Source: Myxococcales bacterium
Lineage (GTDB): Bacteria > Myxococcota_A > Polyangia > Polyangiales > Polyangiaceae
Length of the DNA: 64,000 nucleotides
Direction of reading: 5' to 3'
Assembly (NCBI GenBank): GCA_004193285.1
Contig: SECP01000037.1
Location: 1-64,000 of the forward strand
Shown in pieces: positions 51,324 to 59,347 of the stretch. The translations under genes and the position numbers were made by a program. The notes below the pieces were generated by a model that searched no databases, had not been told where the DNA came from, and saw only the letters and a program-made list of their open reading frames with translations. How positions within the stretch are numbered: position 1 is the first letter of the stretch; the number at the start of each line of letters is the position of its first letter.

Positions 51324-52069
51324 CGCAGGCGATGGACCCGGGGACTCCGCCGGGAGCCGGAAGAGGCATCAGTCACCTCGGAGCGATGGTGGGTCTGGCT
51401 GCCGGCGTCCTGCTCACGGCGGGCATGGCGCTCGCGGTGCGCGGCTGGAACCACACCGCGGAGAAGAACCTCACCACGCCCGAGAAAGAGAAGCCGAAGG
51501 TCGCCATCGCGGACCAAGCGGAGGTCGCCTATTGCACGCCGCAGTTCAAGCAGGTGCTGGAGCGCGTGCTGCACTCGTGCGGGCTCGCCGCGGAGGGAGA
51601 GGGAGCGCGTCGCGGCTGCAAGCCGTCGGACGTGAAGACCTTCGCTTCGATCAGCGACGACGATTTCAACGCTCTGTTCACGCCGCTGAAAGATCGCGGC
51701 GGCGTGGTCCTGTTCGACGAGGGTAAAGACGACCTGGACGAGAGCGCGAAGAAGCTGCTCGAGGAGCGCTGGTTCGCCCGCAAGGGAGCGCGCTACTTCT
51801 TCGTCGTGGCGCGAGCCTCGAAGACCGGGAGTCAGGCGAAGAACAACGCGCTCTCGCACCGCCGGGCCAACTCGGTCATGTTTTACTTGAAGCAGCTCTC
51901 GGGCGACCCCGAGATCGAGCAGAAGGTGGGCCTCCTGTGGCTCGGCAACGAGTTTGCTCAGCTCTCCAAGGAGTATTGCACCTGGCCAACCTCTCGCGCT
52001 TCGGAGCGGTGCGACGAAGAGCCCATCAACCGCAGCGCGTTCGTCTCCTGGGTGGACTGCAGGCTATGA
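51320..52069 (+). CDS. OmpA-like envelope protein
   Basis: 249 aa. A single N-terminal hydrophobic segment (LGAMVGLAAGVLLTAGMALAV, about 20-40) acts as membrane anchor. A Cys-containing region follows (YCTPQFKQVL, LHSCGL, RRGCKP), then an OmpA-like fold (about 130-230: GGVVLFDEGKDDLDESAKKLLEER; YFFVVARASKTG; LSHRRANSVMFYLKQ). The usual OmpA NxxLSxxRA core reads NALSHRRA. It may hold peptidoglycan near the redox proteins. Coupled to both neighbours by 4-base overlaps. Confidence 0.82.
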   Translation: MTQAMDPGTPPGAGRGISHLGAMVGLAAGVLLTAGMALAVRGWNHTAEKNLTTPEKEKPKVAIADQAEVAYCTPQFKQVLERVLHSCGLAAEGEGARRGCKPSDVKTFASISDDDFNALFTPLKDRGGVVLFDEGKDDLDESAKKLLEERWFARKGARYFFVVARASKTGSQAKNNALSHRRANSVMFYLKQLSGDPEIEQKVGLLWLGNEFAQLSKEYCTWPTSRASERCDEEPINRSAFVSWVDCRL

Positions 52070-52746
52070 ACAAAAACCACCACCTCCTCTTCGGCGCTCT
52101 GCTCCTCGGGGCTGGCTGCGACAACACCGACAAACCGCCGGCGAGCGCGCCTCGAGAGCGCAGCCAGATCGTCGAAGCAAAGGCGGGCGACAGCGCCCCC
52201 AAGCCCACCGCCGCGGAGACGGTGCCGGCGGCGGCCAGCGGCGTCGTCAAGGCGCCGCGTGCGCTGTGCGCGGGGCAGATGTCCGGCGCGGGGCGCTCCG
52301 TGGCCAAGAAGCCGGTATCGCAAAGCGTGGCCGCTGGTGAGGCGCAGTTGCCGGACGCCTTGCCGCTGGGCGGCGGCTACACGTGGGTGAATTTTTGGGC
52401 CGCGTGGTGCAAGCCCTGCAAGGAAGAGATCCCGAGGCTGATGCGCTTCCAGCAGGAGGTCGCGAAAGCGTCGCCCGGCTTCAAAATCGCGTTCGTCTCG
52501 CTGGACGACGACGAGCGCCAGCTCGGGGCCTTCTTGGCGGAGCAGACGAGCTCCGGCCTGCGCCGAACTTGGTGGTTGAAGGAGGGCAAAGAGCGGGAGG
52601 ATTGGCTCAAAGCGGCCGCGCTGGAGAGCGAGCCCGACTTGCCGTTTCACCTCCTCTTCGATCCCAAAGGCAAGTTGCGCTGCGTCGTGAAGGGCGCGGT
52701 CGAAGACGCGGATCTTCCAAGCCTGAAGCAGCTCGTCACCCTCTAG
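52066..52746 (+). CDS. TlpA/ResA-like thioredoxin lipoprotein
   Basis: 226 aa from ATG 52066 (ATGA overlap). Lipobox LLGAGC (Cys 18), Pro/Ala-rich linker (about 20-95), then a thioredoxin fold with the active site WAAWCKPCKEE (C115, C118), IAFVSLDDDERQ and PFHLLFDPKGKL. Such proteins reduce or exchange thiols in the periplasm, for example in cytochrome maturation. It probably works with, or opposite to, the VKOR fusion made from the same operon. Confidence 0.92.
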   Translation: MNKNHHLLFGALLLGAGCDNTDKPPASAPRERSQIVEAKAGDSAPKPTAAETVPAAASGVVKAPRALCAGQMSGAGRSVAKKPVSQSVAAGEAQLPDALPLGGGYTWVNFWAAWCKPCKEEIPRLMRFQQEVAKASPGFKIAFVSLDDDERQLGAFLAEQTSSGLRRTWWLKEGKEREDWLKAAALESEPDLPFHLLFDPKGKLRCVVKGAVEDADLPSLKQLVTL

Positions 52747-52763
52747 TAGTGGGCTCGACGCCC

Positions 52764-52785
52764 AGTTCCACACTGGTGTGGAACT
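52764..52785. promoter_or_regulatory. Likely operator of the LacI-type gene
   Basis: An inverted repeat with perfect 10-bp arms (AGTTCCACAC / GTGTGGAACT) and a 2-bp centre, ending 43 bp before the LacI-family ATG. A second palindrome, CCTGG-AA-CCAGG, follows at 52787-52798. The hexamer TGGAAC recurs exactly 10 bp later (52779 and 52789), one helical turn. The size and symmetry fit a LacI-family autoregulatory site. It could also act as the terminator of the preceding operon, but no T-run is present. Confidence 0.6.
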
Positions 52786-52828
52786 ACCTGGAACCAGGAC
52801 CAGCTTCCGGCTAGGCTCGTTCCAGCTC

Positions 52829-53863
52829 ATGTCCAGACGCCCTGACATCGCCGAAGTCGCCAGGCACGCCAAGGTCTCGAAGAGCACCGTCTCGCGCGTG
52901 ATCAACGGCGGTTACGCGAGCGCAGAGGTGCGCGCTCGCGTCGCCAAGGTCATCCAAAAGCTGGGCTACACGCCGTGGACGACGGCCCGGAACTTCTCGC
53001 TCGGGCGCGCCGGCTCCTTCGGGCTAGTCATGGAGGACAGCCAGAACGAATGGATCACGCAGATCCTCGGCGGTATCGAGGAGGAGCTCACCTCCAAGCA
53101 CATCTCGCTTCTGGTCGGGAGCTTGGTCCTGCGCGGCACGTACGACTCCGCCACCGTGACGTCCTGGATACGCGAGCACCGGGTGGACGGCCTCATCTTC
53201 GCTCGTCCGGGCAAGCGGGAGAAGCAACTCATCGAGTCCGCGCGCAAGGTGAAGCTCTCGATCGCGCTCATCACGCCGGACGAGAGCTTCAAGGGCGGCG
53301 CCGTCCTCCGCAGCAACAACGTCGATGCAGGGCGTGAGATCGCGGAGCACCTTTACGAGCTCGGGCACCGCCGCATCGCCTATTTGGGGGGCCCGGAGGA
53401 CTCCTTGGACAGCCGCCAGCGAGCCCAAGGGCTGGAAGAGGGCTTGGCGCTGCGGCGCCTGAAGATCCCGCCTCAATCGATGATCTTCGCGCCGCGCTAC
53501 CACCTGCAAGAGGGCATCGCTTTCGCCGAACGCTGGGTGAAGATGCCGCGCCCCCGCGCGCCGACGGCGGTCGTGTGCGCGAACGACATCATGGCCCTCG
53601 GCTTCATGCGCACCCTCCAAACGCAGGGCGTCTCCGTCCCCAAGGACGTATCCGTCGTGGGCTACGACGACGTGCCCGCGGCAAGCCTGTTTTGGCCCGG
53701 GCTCACCACCGTGCGCCAGCAGATGCGCTCCATGGGCTCCGCCGCTTGTCGTTCGCTCATGGCGCAGATGAACGGAGAGTCGCAAGATCGCTCCGTCTTG
53801 GAGTTTCCCATGGACCTGGTCGTGCGACAGAGCACGGGGCCGTCGCCGGACCGTAGAGTGTGA
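52829..53863 (+). CDS. LacI-family transcriptional regulator
   Basis: 344 aa from ATG 52829. N-terminal helix-turn-helix (DIAEVARHAKVSKSTVSRVING, about 6-27), hinge helix region, and a periplasmic-binding-like effector domain (FGLVMEDSQNEWITQILGGIEEEL; VDGLIFARPG; HRRIAYLGGPEDSLDSRQRAQGL; VVCANDIMALG; SVVGYDDVP). The usual consensus hinge is replaced by TARNFSLGRAG. No sugar transport or hydrolase genes are adjacent; only rlmI follows, with a GTGA overlap. The effector is unknown. Autoregulation is suggested by the upstream operator. Confidence 0.93.
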   Translation: MSRRPDIAEVARHAKVSKSTVSRVINGGYASAEVRARVAKVIQKLGYTPWTTARNFSLGRAGSFGLVMEDSQNEWITQILGGIEEELTSKHISLLVGSLVLRGTYDSATVTSWIREHRVDGLIFARPGKREKQLIESARKVKLSIALITPDESFKGGAVLRSNNVDAGREIAEHLYELGHRRIAYLGGPEDSLDSRQRAQGLEEGLALRRLKIPPQSMIFAPRYHLQEGIAFAERWVKMPRPRAPTAVVCANDIMALGFMRTLQTQGVSVPKDVSVVGYDDVPAASLFWPGLTTVRQQMRSMGSAACRSLMAQMNGESQDRSVLEFPMDLVVRQSTGPSPDRRV

Positions 53864-55107
53864 GCAAGCGGCCACGCAGGCAGCGCCCAGAAGCGGCGTC
53901 GCCGGTGAAAGAGCAGAGGTCGCCGCCGAGGCCGCGCGATCCTTCTGCGCTGCAGCTGCCGGATTCGCTCGAGGCCCGGCTGGATGCCGGGCATCCTTGG
54001 GTGTATCGCGACCACGTACCGGCGCGCTTTTCCGCCCGTGCGGGGGACTTCGTGCATGTGGAGTGCGGCCGCTTCGACGGCTGGGCGCTTTGGGACGAAG
54101 ATTCACCCATCGCGCTGCGCATGTTCTCCCGCAAGCAGCGGCCGGACGCGGCCTGGGTGAAGGAGCGGTTGAACGAAGCGTGGGAGCTGCGTCAGCGCCT
54201 GCTACCACCCCGAACGGACGCGTTCCGCCTGCTCTTCGGGGAAGGGGACCAGCTGCCCGGCATCGTCGTCGACGTGTACGCGGGTTTCGCGGTCCTGGTC
54301 AGCTACTCGAGCGCCCTCGGTCGCGTGGCGGCTTGGGTTGCGGAGGCGCTGGCGGACCGACCCGAGATCCTGGGCGTGTGCGAGCGCGTCACCCGACGCA
54401 AAGAGAGAACCTCCTCGCTCCGGCTCCTGAGCGGTGAGCCCCCGCCCGAGGTCGTGCTCATCGAAGAGCACGGGCTTCGGTACGAGGTGGATTTCGAGGC
54501 GGGGCAAAAGACCGGCCTGTTCCTCGACCACCGCGAGAATCGCCACTACCTGCGGCAGTTGGCCGCCGGCAAGCGCGTGCTCAACCTCTTCAGCTACACC
54601 GGCGCGTTCTCGGTCTCCTGCGCGGCCGGCGGCGCTAGCCACGTGACGAGCGTGGACATCGCCGCGCCCGCGATAGAAGCCGCCGTTCGCAACGTCGCGC
54701 ACAACGCGCTGGCTGCGGACCAGCACGAGGGCGTCGCCGCAGACGTGTTCGACTACTTGGAGTCCGCCAAAGCGAGCGGTCGCACTTGGGACCTGGTGAT
54801 CGCGGATCCGCCGAGCTTCGCCAGCTCGCGCGCCGAGCTGTTCGGTGCCCTACGAGCTTACAAGAAGCTCCACGCGGCCTCCCTGGCGGTCCTCGCCCCG
54901 GGCGGCCTGTATGCGGGGGCGAGCTGCACGGCCCAAGTGTCGCCGGACGCCTTCCGGCAGACCCTCGCCGAGGGCGCCGCGCGGGCTCAGCGCCGGCTCA
55001 CCGTCGTCCACGAGGTCGCGCACGCGCCGGACCATCCGTACGCGGCCGGGCACCTCGAAGGGCGCTACCTCAAGTTCGTGCTCTGCCGCGCGCTACCGTT
55101 CGTTTGA
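53860..55107 (+). CDS. rlmI: RlmI-type 23S rRNA (cytosine-5)-methyltransferase
   Basis: 415 aa, GTG start overlapping the LacI stop. An Arg/Pro-rich N-terminal extension of about 30 residues, a PUA domain (LEARLDAGHPWVYRDHV), then a Rossmann methyltransferase: FEAGQKTGLFLDHRENR, VLNLFSYTGAFSVSCAAGGA (SAM site), VTSVDIAAPAI, VIADPPSFA (catalytic DPPSF) and GASCTAQVSPDAF. Matches RlmI, which methylates C1962 of 23S rRNA in E. coli. The coupling to a LacI regulator is unusual. Confidence 0.93.
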   Translation: MSKRPRRQRPEAASPVKEQRSPPRPRDPSALQLPDSLEARLDAGHPWVYRDHVPARFSARAGDFVHVECGRFDGWALWDEDSPIALRMFSRKQRPDAAWVKERLNEAWELRQRLLPPRTDAFRLLFGEGDQLPGIVVDVYAGFAVLVSYSSALGRVAAWVAEALADRPEILGVCERVTRRKERTSSLRLLSGEPPPEVVLIEEHGLRYEVDFEAGQKTGLFLDHRENRHYLRQLAAGKRVLNLFSYTGAFSVSCAAGGASHVTSVDIAAPAIEAAVRNVAHNALAADQHEGVAADVFDYLESAKASGRTWDLVIADPPSFASSRAELFGALRAYKKLHAASLAVLAPGGLYAGASCTAQVSPDAFRQTLAEGAARAQRRLTVVHEVAHAPDHPYAAGHLEGRYLKFVLCRALPFV

Positions 55108-55108
55108 A

Positions 55109-56128
55109 TCAAACCTTGCGGTACTCTTCGACGAACTCCCAGTCGGCGATGAGGTGCTTCTTCAGCAGGAGCGACAAGAGCGCCGAGAACAGCGCCTCCC
55201 AGCGGACGTTTTCGCCGAGGATCTCGCTGGCGTCAGCGCCGTGCGAAAGCGCGCGCAGCGCCGCCACCAGGTCCCGCGCGGTGAGGCCTTCCCCGGCGGA
55301 AGGAGACAAGCTCTCCTTGGCGGGTGGGTCGCTCGGCAGTCGCTGAGCGGCGGTCGGCGGGGACTTGGCGGGCAAGCTCACCTTCGTGCCGTCCAGCAGC
55401 GTCAACGTCACCATGCGCTGGCTCGGTCCCCGACGCGGTAGAGGAATCTCGTGAGCCTCGATGTGCGGACCGCTGTCCGGCCCATCGCCGCTAGCTGCGG
55501 CCGCGATCCGCGGCGGTGTCGGCTCCGGGGAAGCTGAAGCCGAATCTGCCGACGCAGCCTTGGGGATCGGAGGGCGCTCTTTGCCGCTCGGCGCGGCGGG
55601 AGCCGGCTCGAGCGCAAGCTGACTGATACGGTCCGCCTCCACCTCCGCCACCGCCTCGGAGAGTGAGGACGCGTCCTTTCCCGCGCTGTAGTACGCGCGG
55701 ATCGCGGAGCGGATGTCCGTGGGGGGAGCGATCATGGCCCGCACGGGCAGCCCAGAGAACTGCGAGACCTCGCTCTGCGCTTTCTCGTCGCTCGGGTCGT
55801 CCATGGCGACGTACAGCGTTTGCCCGAGGCCGCGGACCTTCCGTACGAAAATCGGGACCAGGCAGAAGCGTTCAGCGAGGTCTTCGCTCACCAGGTTGAG
55901 CAGCTGGCGAGAGAAGTCGATGTGGTAGAGCGATACCCAAGGTACGCTGAGCTGCTGGCTCAAGATCTGCGTGACTTGAGTCTCGCTGACCAGCCCCGCT
56001 TCCACCAGAAGAGTTCCGATGCGTCGCCCGTCGCGCTTCTGAAGGCTGAGCGCCTCTTCCAGCTGCTGGCGGGTGATGATTTGGGCGTCGACGAGGAGCT
56101 CACCCAGCCTGACACGGGCGGTCGCCAT
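55109..56128 (-). CDS. MshEN (GspE N-terminal) domain protein
   Basis: 339 aa from ATG 56128 with GAAGG just upstream. Residues 1-150 form a MshEN domain: tandem RLGELLVDAQIITRQQLEEAL..Q and RIGTLLVEAGLVSETQVTQIL..Q motifs, the pattern that binds c-di-GMP in MshE, then the VPWVSLYHIDFSRQLL and LVPIFVRK sections. No GspE ATPase domain follows. Instead a Pro-rich linker leads to a helical C-terminus (LTARDLVAALRALSHG; LSLLLKKHLI). Such stand-alone MshEN proteins may act as c-di-GMP readers. It converges with rlmI, with stops separated by one base, and diverges from the kinase gene. Confidence 0.85.
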   Translation of the reverse strand: MATARVRLGELLVDAQIITRQQLEEALSLQKRDGRRIGTLLVEAGLVSETQVTQILSQQLSVPWVSLYHIDFSRQLLNLVSEDLAERFCLVPIFVRKVRGLGQTLYVAMDDPSDEKAQSEVSQFSGLPVRAMIAPPTDIRSAIRAYYSAGKDASSLSEAVAEVEADRISQLALEPAPAAPSGKERPPIPKAASADSASASPEPTPPRIAAAASGDGPDSGPHIEAHEIPLPRRGPSQRMVTLTLLDGTKVSLPAKSPPTAAQRLPSDPPAKESLSPSAGEGLTARDLVAALRALSHGADASEILGENVRWEALFSALLSLLLKKHLIADWEFVEEYRKV

Positions 56129-56513
56129 AGCCTTCAACTCTAATCCCGGATCCTCACGCCGGCCACTTTTGCTCACGCGCTCGCGCCGCGCTCGCTCCAG
56201 CGGCTAGCGAGCTGTTTTTGGTCTCACTTGGGTCTCGGCTGGTCTCGGCCTGGTCTTGGCCAGCGCGGCGGCCGCTTGTCGCGGAGTCGCGCGAACCCGC
56301 GTCGGACCTCCGCCGACATGGGAGCACGGCATGGGAGAAGCGCGCCCAGGGCGCTGCAGGGCGGCACGGACCTTAGGCGGGGCCGAAGGATTGTCGAGAA
56401 GCCTAGCGGTTCTGCGCTCGTTGGATAGAATGAGCAGCCTCCGGGTCGTCTGGGGGCGGTGCCTCGCCTGCCCGGCTGGCCCTCGCCCTGGCTCCTCGCC
56501 CTGGCTCCCATTG
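56129..56513. other. 385-bp region between divergent genes
   Basis: Intergenic stretch between the MshEN gene and the kinase. It contains the phased GGTCTC repeats (56220-56257), otherwise no convincing gene. The kinase frame is open throughout, with an alternative ATG at 56430, but codons 56430-56513 are unusually Trp/Cys/Pro-rich and read poorly as protein. A TAGAAT box at 56425 lacks a -35 partner. Confidence 0.5.
56220..56257. repeat. Four helically phased GGTCTC repeats
   Basis: GGTCTC at 56220, 56231 and 56241, and GGTCTT at 56252, spaced 11, 10 and 11 bp, so all face the same side of the helix. The last two true copies share the longer core GGTCTCGGC. Placed between divergent genes, this looks like a binding array for a regulator, or a short-period duplication. 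Confidence 0.55.
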
Positions 56514-59177
56514 GTGAACGCTCAAGCTCAGCCCTCGTTACGAACGTGCCCGCACTGCGGTGCTGGCTGCGCGAGCGAGCATCAATATTGTCCCGCGTGC
56601 GGCTTCCCGATCGGAACGATGGGGTCGACGACGGACGATAAGTTCGTCGGTAAGACCCTGCCCGGCGGGTACCACATCCTGGACTTGATCAGCGTGGGCG
56701 GCATGGGCCGGGTCTACCGCGCGGAGCAGTCCGCGCTGGGCCGCACCGTCGCCGTCAAGATCATTCACCCCCACCTGCTGTCGGACGACAACTCGGCGCT
56801 GCGGTTCATCACCGAAGCGCGCGCGGCGAGTCAGCTCAATCATCCCAACTCCATCGCGGTGTTCGACTTCGGTCGCACGGACGACGGCCAGCCCTACCTG
56901 GTCATGGAGTTTTTGCGCGGCAAAGACCTGGCGCGCGTCAACTACGAAGAGGGGCCGCTCGCGTTCGGCCGCATCGTGGACGTCCTGCGGCAAACGCTCG
57001 CCGCCTTGAGCGAAGCGCACGATCTCGGCATCGTGCACCGCGACCTGAAGCCCGAGAACATCATCCTGGAGCCGCTGCGTCGCGGCGGGGACTTCGTGAA
57101 GGTGGTGGACTTCGGCCTCGCCAAGCTGCGTGCAGACGCGCAGGGGCCGAGCGTCACCAGCCCCGGCATCGTCTGCGGAACGCCGGACTACATGGCGCCC
57201 GAGCAGGGCCGCGGGGACCCGATCGACGGCCGCAGCGATCTGTACGCGATGGGCGTGATCTTGTTTCAGCTCCTCACCGGTCGGCTCCCGTTCGAGGCAG
57301 ATAGCCCGACGCAAGTGGTCATGATGCACATGACCATTCCGGTGCCGGATCCGCGTCAGGTCGCGCCGGAGCGCAACATCCCCGATCCTCTGGTTCAGGT
57401 AGTGAACAAGGCGCTCGCGAAGGACGCGAAGAAGCGCTACCAGGATGCGATCGAGTTCCAAGACGCGCTGAAGAGCGCGCTCGCGCTCGCGGAGAGCGTG
57501 CCGCCGGAGCAGCGCTTTTCGCTGCCGCCGCCGTCCTTGGGCGTGCTCCTGACCTGCCCGAGCTGCGGGCACCAGGTGCCCTCGGCCAAGTTTTGCCTGG
57601 AGTGCGGCACGCGGCTGCCCGCCCGCAGCGCGCTGCCCGAGAACCCCACCCACCCAACCTTACCGCTGCCATTGGTAGCCCGGGACGACGACCTCTCGTG
57701 GCTGGAGGACCGTCGCGCTCAGCTGCGCGGCTCGCTGCTCGGCGCGCGACTCGTAGGTGAGCAAGGCGCGGGCAAGACGCGCTTGATGGGGGAGCTCCTG
57801 GCGCGCGCGCGGGCGGACGGCGACTTGGTGGCGCTGACCGGCCCGGATCCGCACCACGCGGAGGTGGCAGGCTATGCGCTGCGCGTGGCGGTCGAGGCGC
57901 TGGCCGGCTTGTCCGAGATGGAGAAGGCAGAGCTGGCGTTCGAGGACGCGAGCCCCGACGCCGAGGCCGGCTTGGCGGAGCTGTTCGACTCGACGCCCAA
58001 GCGTCACGACATCCGCTCCCCGCAAGAGCGTCGCCTCGCTCTGGCGGAAGGTTTGCGCTGGGCGCTGTCGCGGGCGGCTACGCGTGCGCGGTCGGGGCGC
58101 ATCGTCCTCGCCGTCGACGACCTGCAGCGGGTAGACGGCCCCAGTCGCAACGCTTTTGCGGACGTGCTCGGGGAACCGCCGCGGCTTTCGGCGCTCTTCT
58201 TGGGCTCGCACACTCCGGGTTTCGAGGCGGGCTGGGGCGCGGACGCCTCCGCGCGCCTCTTGCCAGGGTTGCCTCCGCCCGCTGTCTCTCGGCTCCTCCG
58301 CTCCAGCCGCAGCGGCGCGCGCGACGACACTGGCCGCGGCGTCTTACCGATGTACGTGGAGCAAGTGCTGCGTTACAGCCAAGAGGGCGGAAGCGATCCC
58401 CCCGCGCGCCTCGCGGATTTGGTCGCGCTGCGGGTCGACACGTTGGACCCCGCGGCGCGGCGCACGCTGCAAGCCCTCGCGGTCATGGGCGATCAGGTCA
58501 AGCCCGACACGATTTCCGAGATCTTGCGCGGTGACAACGTCGAGGCAACGCTGCCCGAGCTTCGCCGGGCGGGCATGGTCTCGCTGCAGGACGGCCTGAT
58601 CTCGACCTCGCACCCACTGCTGCGCGACATCGTGCTCAACGGCATCCCGGCCGCGGTGAAGAAGGACCTGCACAGCCGCGCTCTGCGCGCGTGTGAGCGG
58701 CTCTCCGCGCCGATAGAGGCGCGCGCCCAGCACGCCTATCATGCTGGGGATTCTTTCCAGGCGCTGCTGCTGCTCGAGCAGGTCGCCGAGCGCGCGGCCG
58801 CCCGCGGCGACACCGCGACAGAGGTGCTGGCGCTCCGCCGAGGTCTGGAGATCGCGCGGCAAGAGATCGCACGTGGCGAGCTCGATGATCCTTTGCGCGC
58901 GGTGCTCATCTTTGGCCGCAAGCTCGGAGCCTCGTTGACGCGGGCCGGCAATTTCGCAGACGCCGAGGGCGTCCTGCGCGAGGCTCTGGATGTGGCCGGG
59001 CCGAGCGGCACCGACCGAGCGCGCGTTCTTTCCGCGCTGGCGCACGTAGCGCACGGCCGCCGCCGCGCCTCGGAAGCCATGGGTTACCTGGACCAGGCGA
59101 TTTCGGTCGCGCGGGACGCCGGTGCGGGCGATTTGGTGAATGCTTTCGCAGACACGCGTCGCGCCTGGGCGTCTTAG
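56514..59177 (+). CDS. Ser/Thr kinase with two zinc ribbons and an AAA-type ATPase
   Basis: 887 aa from GTG 56514 (alternative ATG 56430). Zinc ribbon 1 at C12/C15/C26/C29. Kinase domain about 52-320 with K82 (VAVK), HRDLKPEN 175-182, DFG 199-201, TPDYMAPEQ and SDLYAMG, all intact. Zinc ribbon 2 at C348/C351/C361/C364. Then an ATPase region: Walker A GEQGAGKT 415-422, IVLAVDDLQRVDG as Walker B, and helical repeats to the end (AEGVLREALDVAG; EAMGYLDQAISVARDAG). This matches large signal-integration kinases with a STAND-like ATPase in myxobacteria. No membrane segment, so cytoplasmic. The protein ends soon after a TPR-like unit and may be shorter than relatives. Confidence 0.88.
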   Translation: MNAQAQPSLRTCPHCGAGCASEHQYCPACGFPIGTMGSTTDDKFVGKTLPGGYHILDLISVGGMGRVYRAEQSALGRTVAVKIIHPHLLSDDNSALRFITEARAASQLNHPNSIAVFDFGRTDDGQPYLVMEFLRGKDLARVNYEEGPLAFGRIVDVLRQTLAALSEAHDLGIVHRDLKPENIILEPLRRGGDFVKVVDFGLAKLRADAQGPSVTSPGIVCGTPDYMAPEQGRGDPIDGRSDLYAMGVILFQLLTGRLPFEADSPTQVVMMHMTIPVPDPRQVAPERNIPDPLVQVVNKALAKDAKKRYQDAIEFQDALKSALALAESVPPEQRFSLPPPSLGVLLTCPSCGHQVPSAKFCLECGTRLPARSALPENPTHPTLPLPLVARDDDLSWLEDRRAQLRGSLLGARLVGEQGAGKTRLMGELLARARADGDLVALTGPDPHHAEVAGYALRVAVEALAGLSEMEKAELAFEDASPDAEAGLAELFDSTPKRHDIRSPQERRLALAEGLRWALSRAATRARSGRIVLAVDDLQRVDGPSRNAFADVLGEPPRLSALFLGSHTPGFEAGWGADASARLLPGLPPPAVSRLLRSSRSGARDDTGRGVLPMYVEQVLRYSQEGGSDPPARLADLVALRVDTLDPAARRTLQALAVMGDQVKPDTISEILRGDNVEATLPELRRAGMVSLQDGLISTSHPLLRDIVLNGIPAAVKKDLHSRALRACERLSAPIEARAQHAYHAGDSFQALLLLEQVAERAAARGDTATEVLALRRGLEIARQEIARGELDDPLRAVLIFGRKLGASLTRAGNFADAEGVLREALDVAGPSGTDRARVLSALAHVAHGRRRASEAMGYLDQAISVARDAGAGDLVNAFADTRRAWAS

Positions 59178-59181
59178 ACAA

Positions 59182-59224
59182 TCTGACGCTCAGAGTAGGT
59201 TTTGCTCGCATCAGACAGTGTCTG
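59182..59224. promoter_or_regulatory. Two inverted repeats upstream of the sigma gene
   Basis: TCTGA-CGC-TCAGA (59182-59194) and CAGACA-G-TGTCTG (59212-59224) lie 30 bp apart in the 170-bp gap between the kinase and sigma genes. The first, followed by GTAGGTTTT, could be a weak terminator of the kinase gene; the second has a near-perfect operator shape. Both share a GACA/CTG core. Confidence 0.4.
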
Positions 59225-59347
59225 GCGTTAGAACGTTTCTTGGCTCTCGAGTTCGGGAGCCGCGAGCCGAGCGGTCACAAAGCCGACCTTGGTCGCCGGG
59301 ATTAGCGAGGCGTGCGCCACCTGACCGCATGCGCCGAAGGGAACCGG

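Noticed and set aside
52764..52785. The palindrome as a plain Rho-independent terminator
   Set aside because: No T-run on either side; location and shape fit an operator better.
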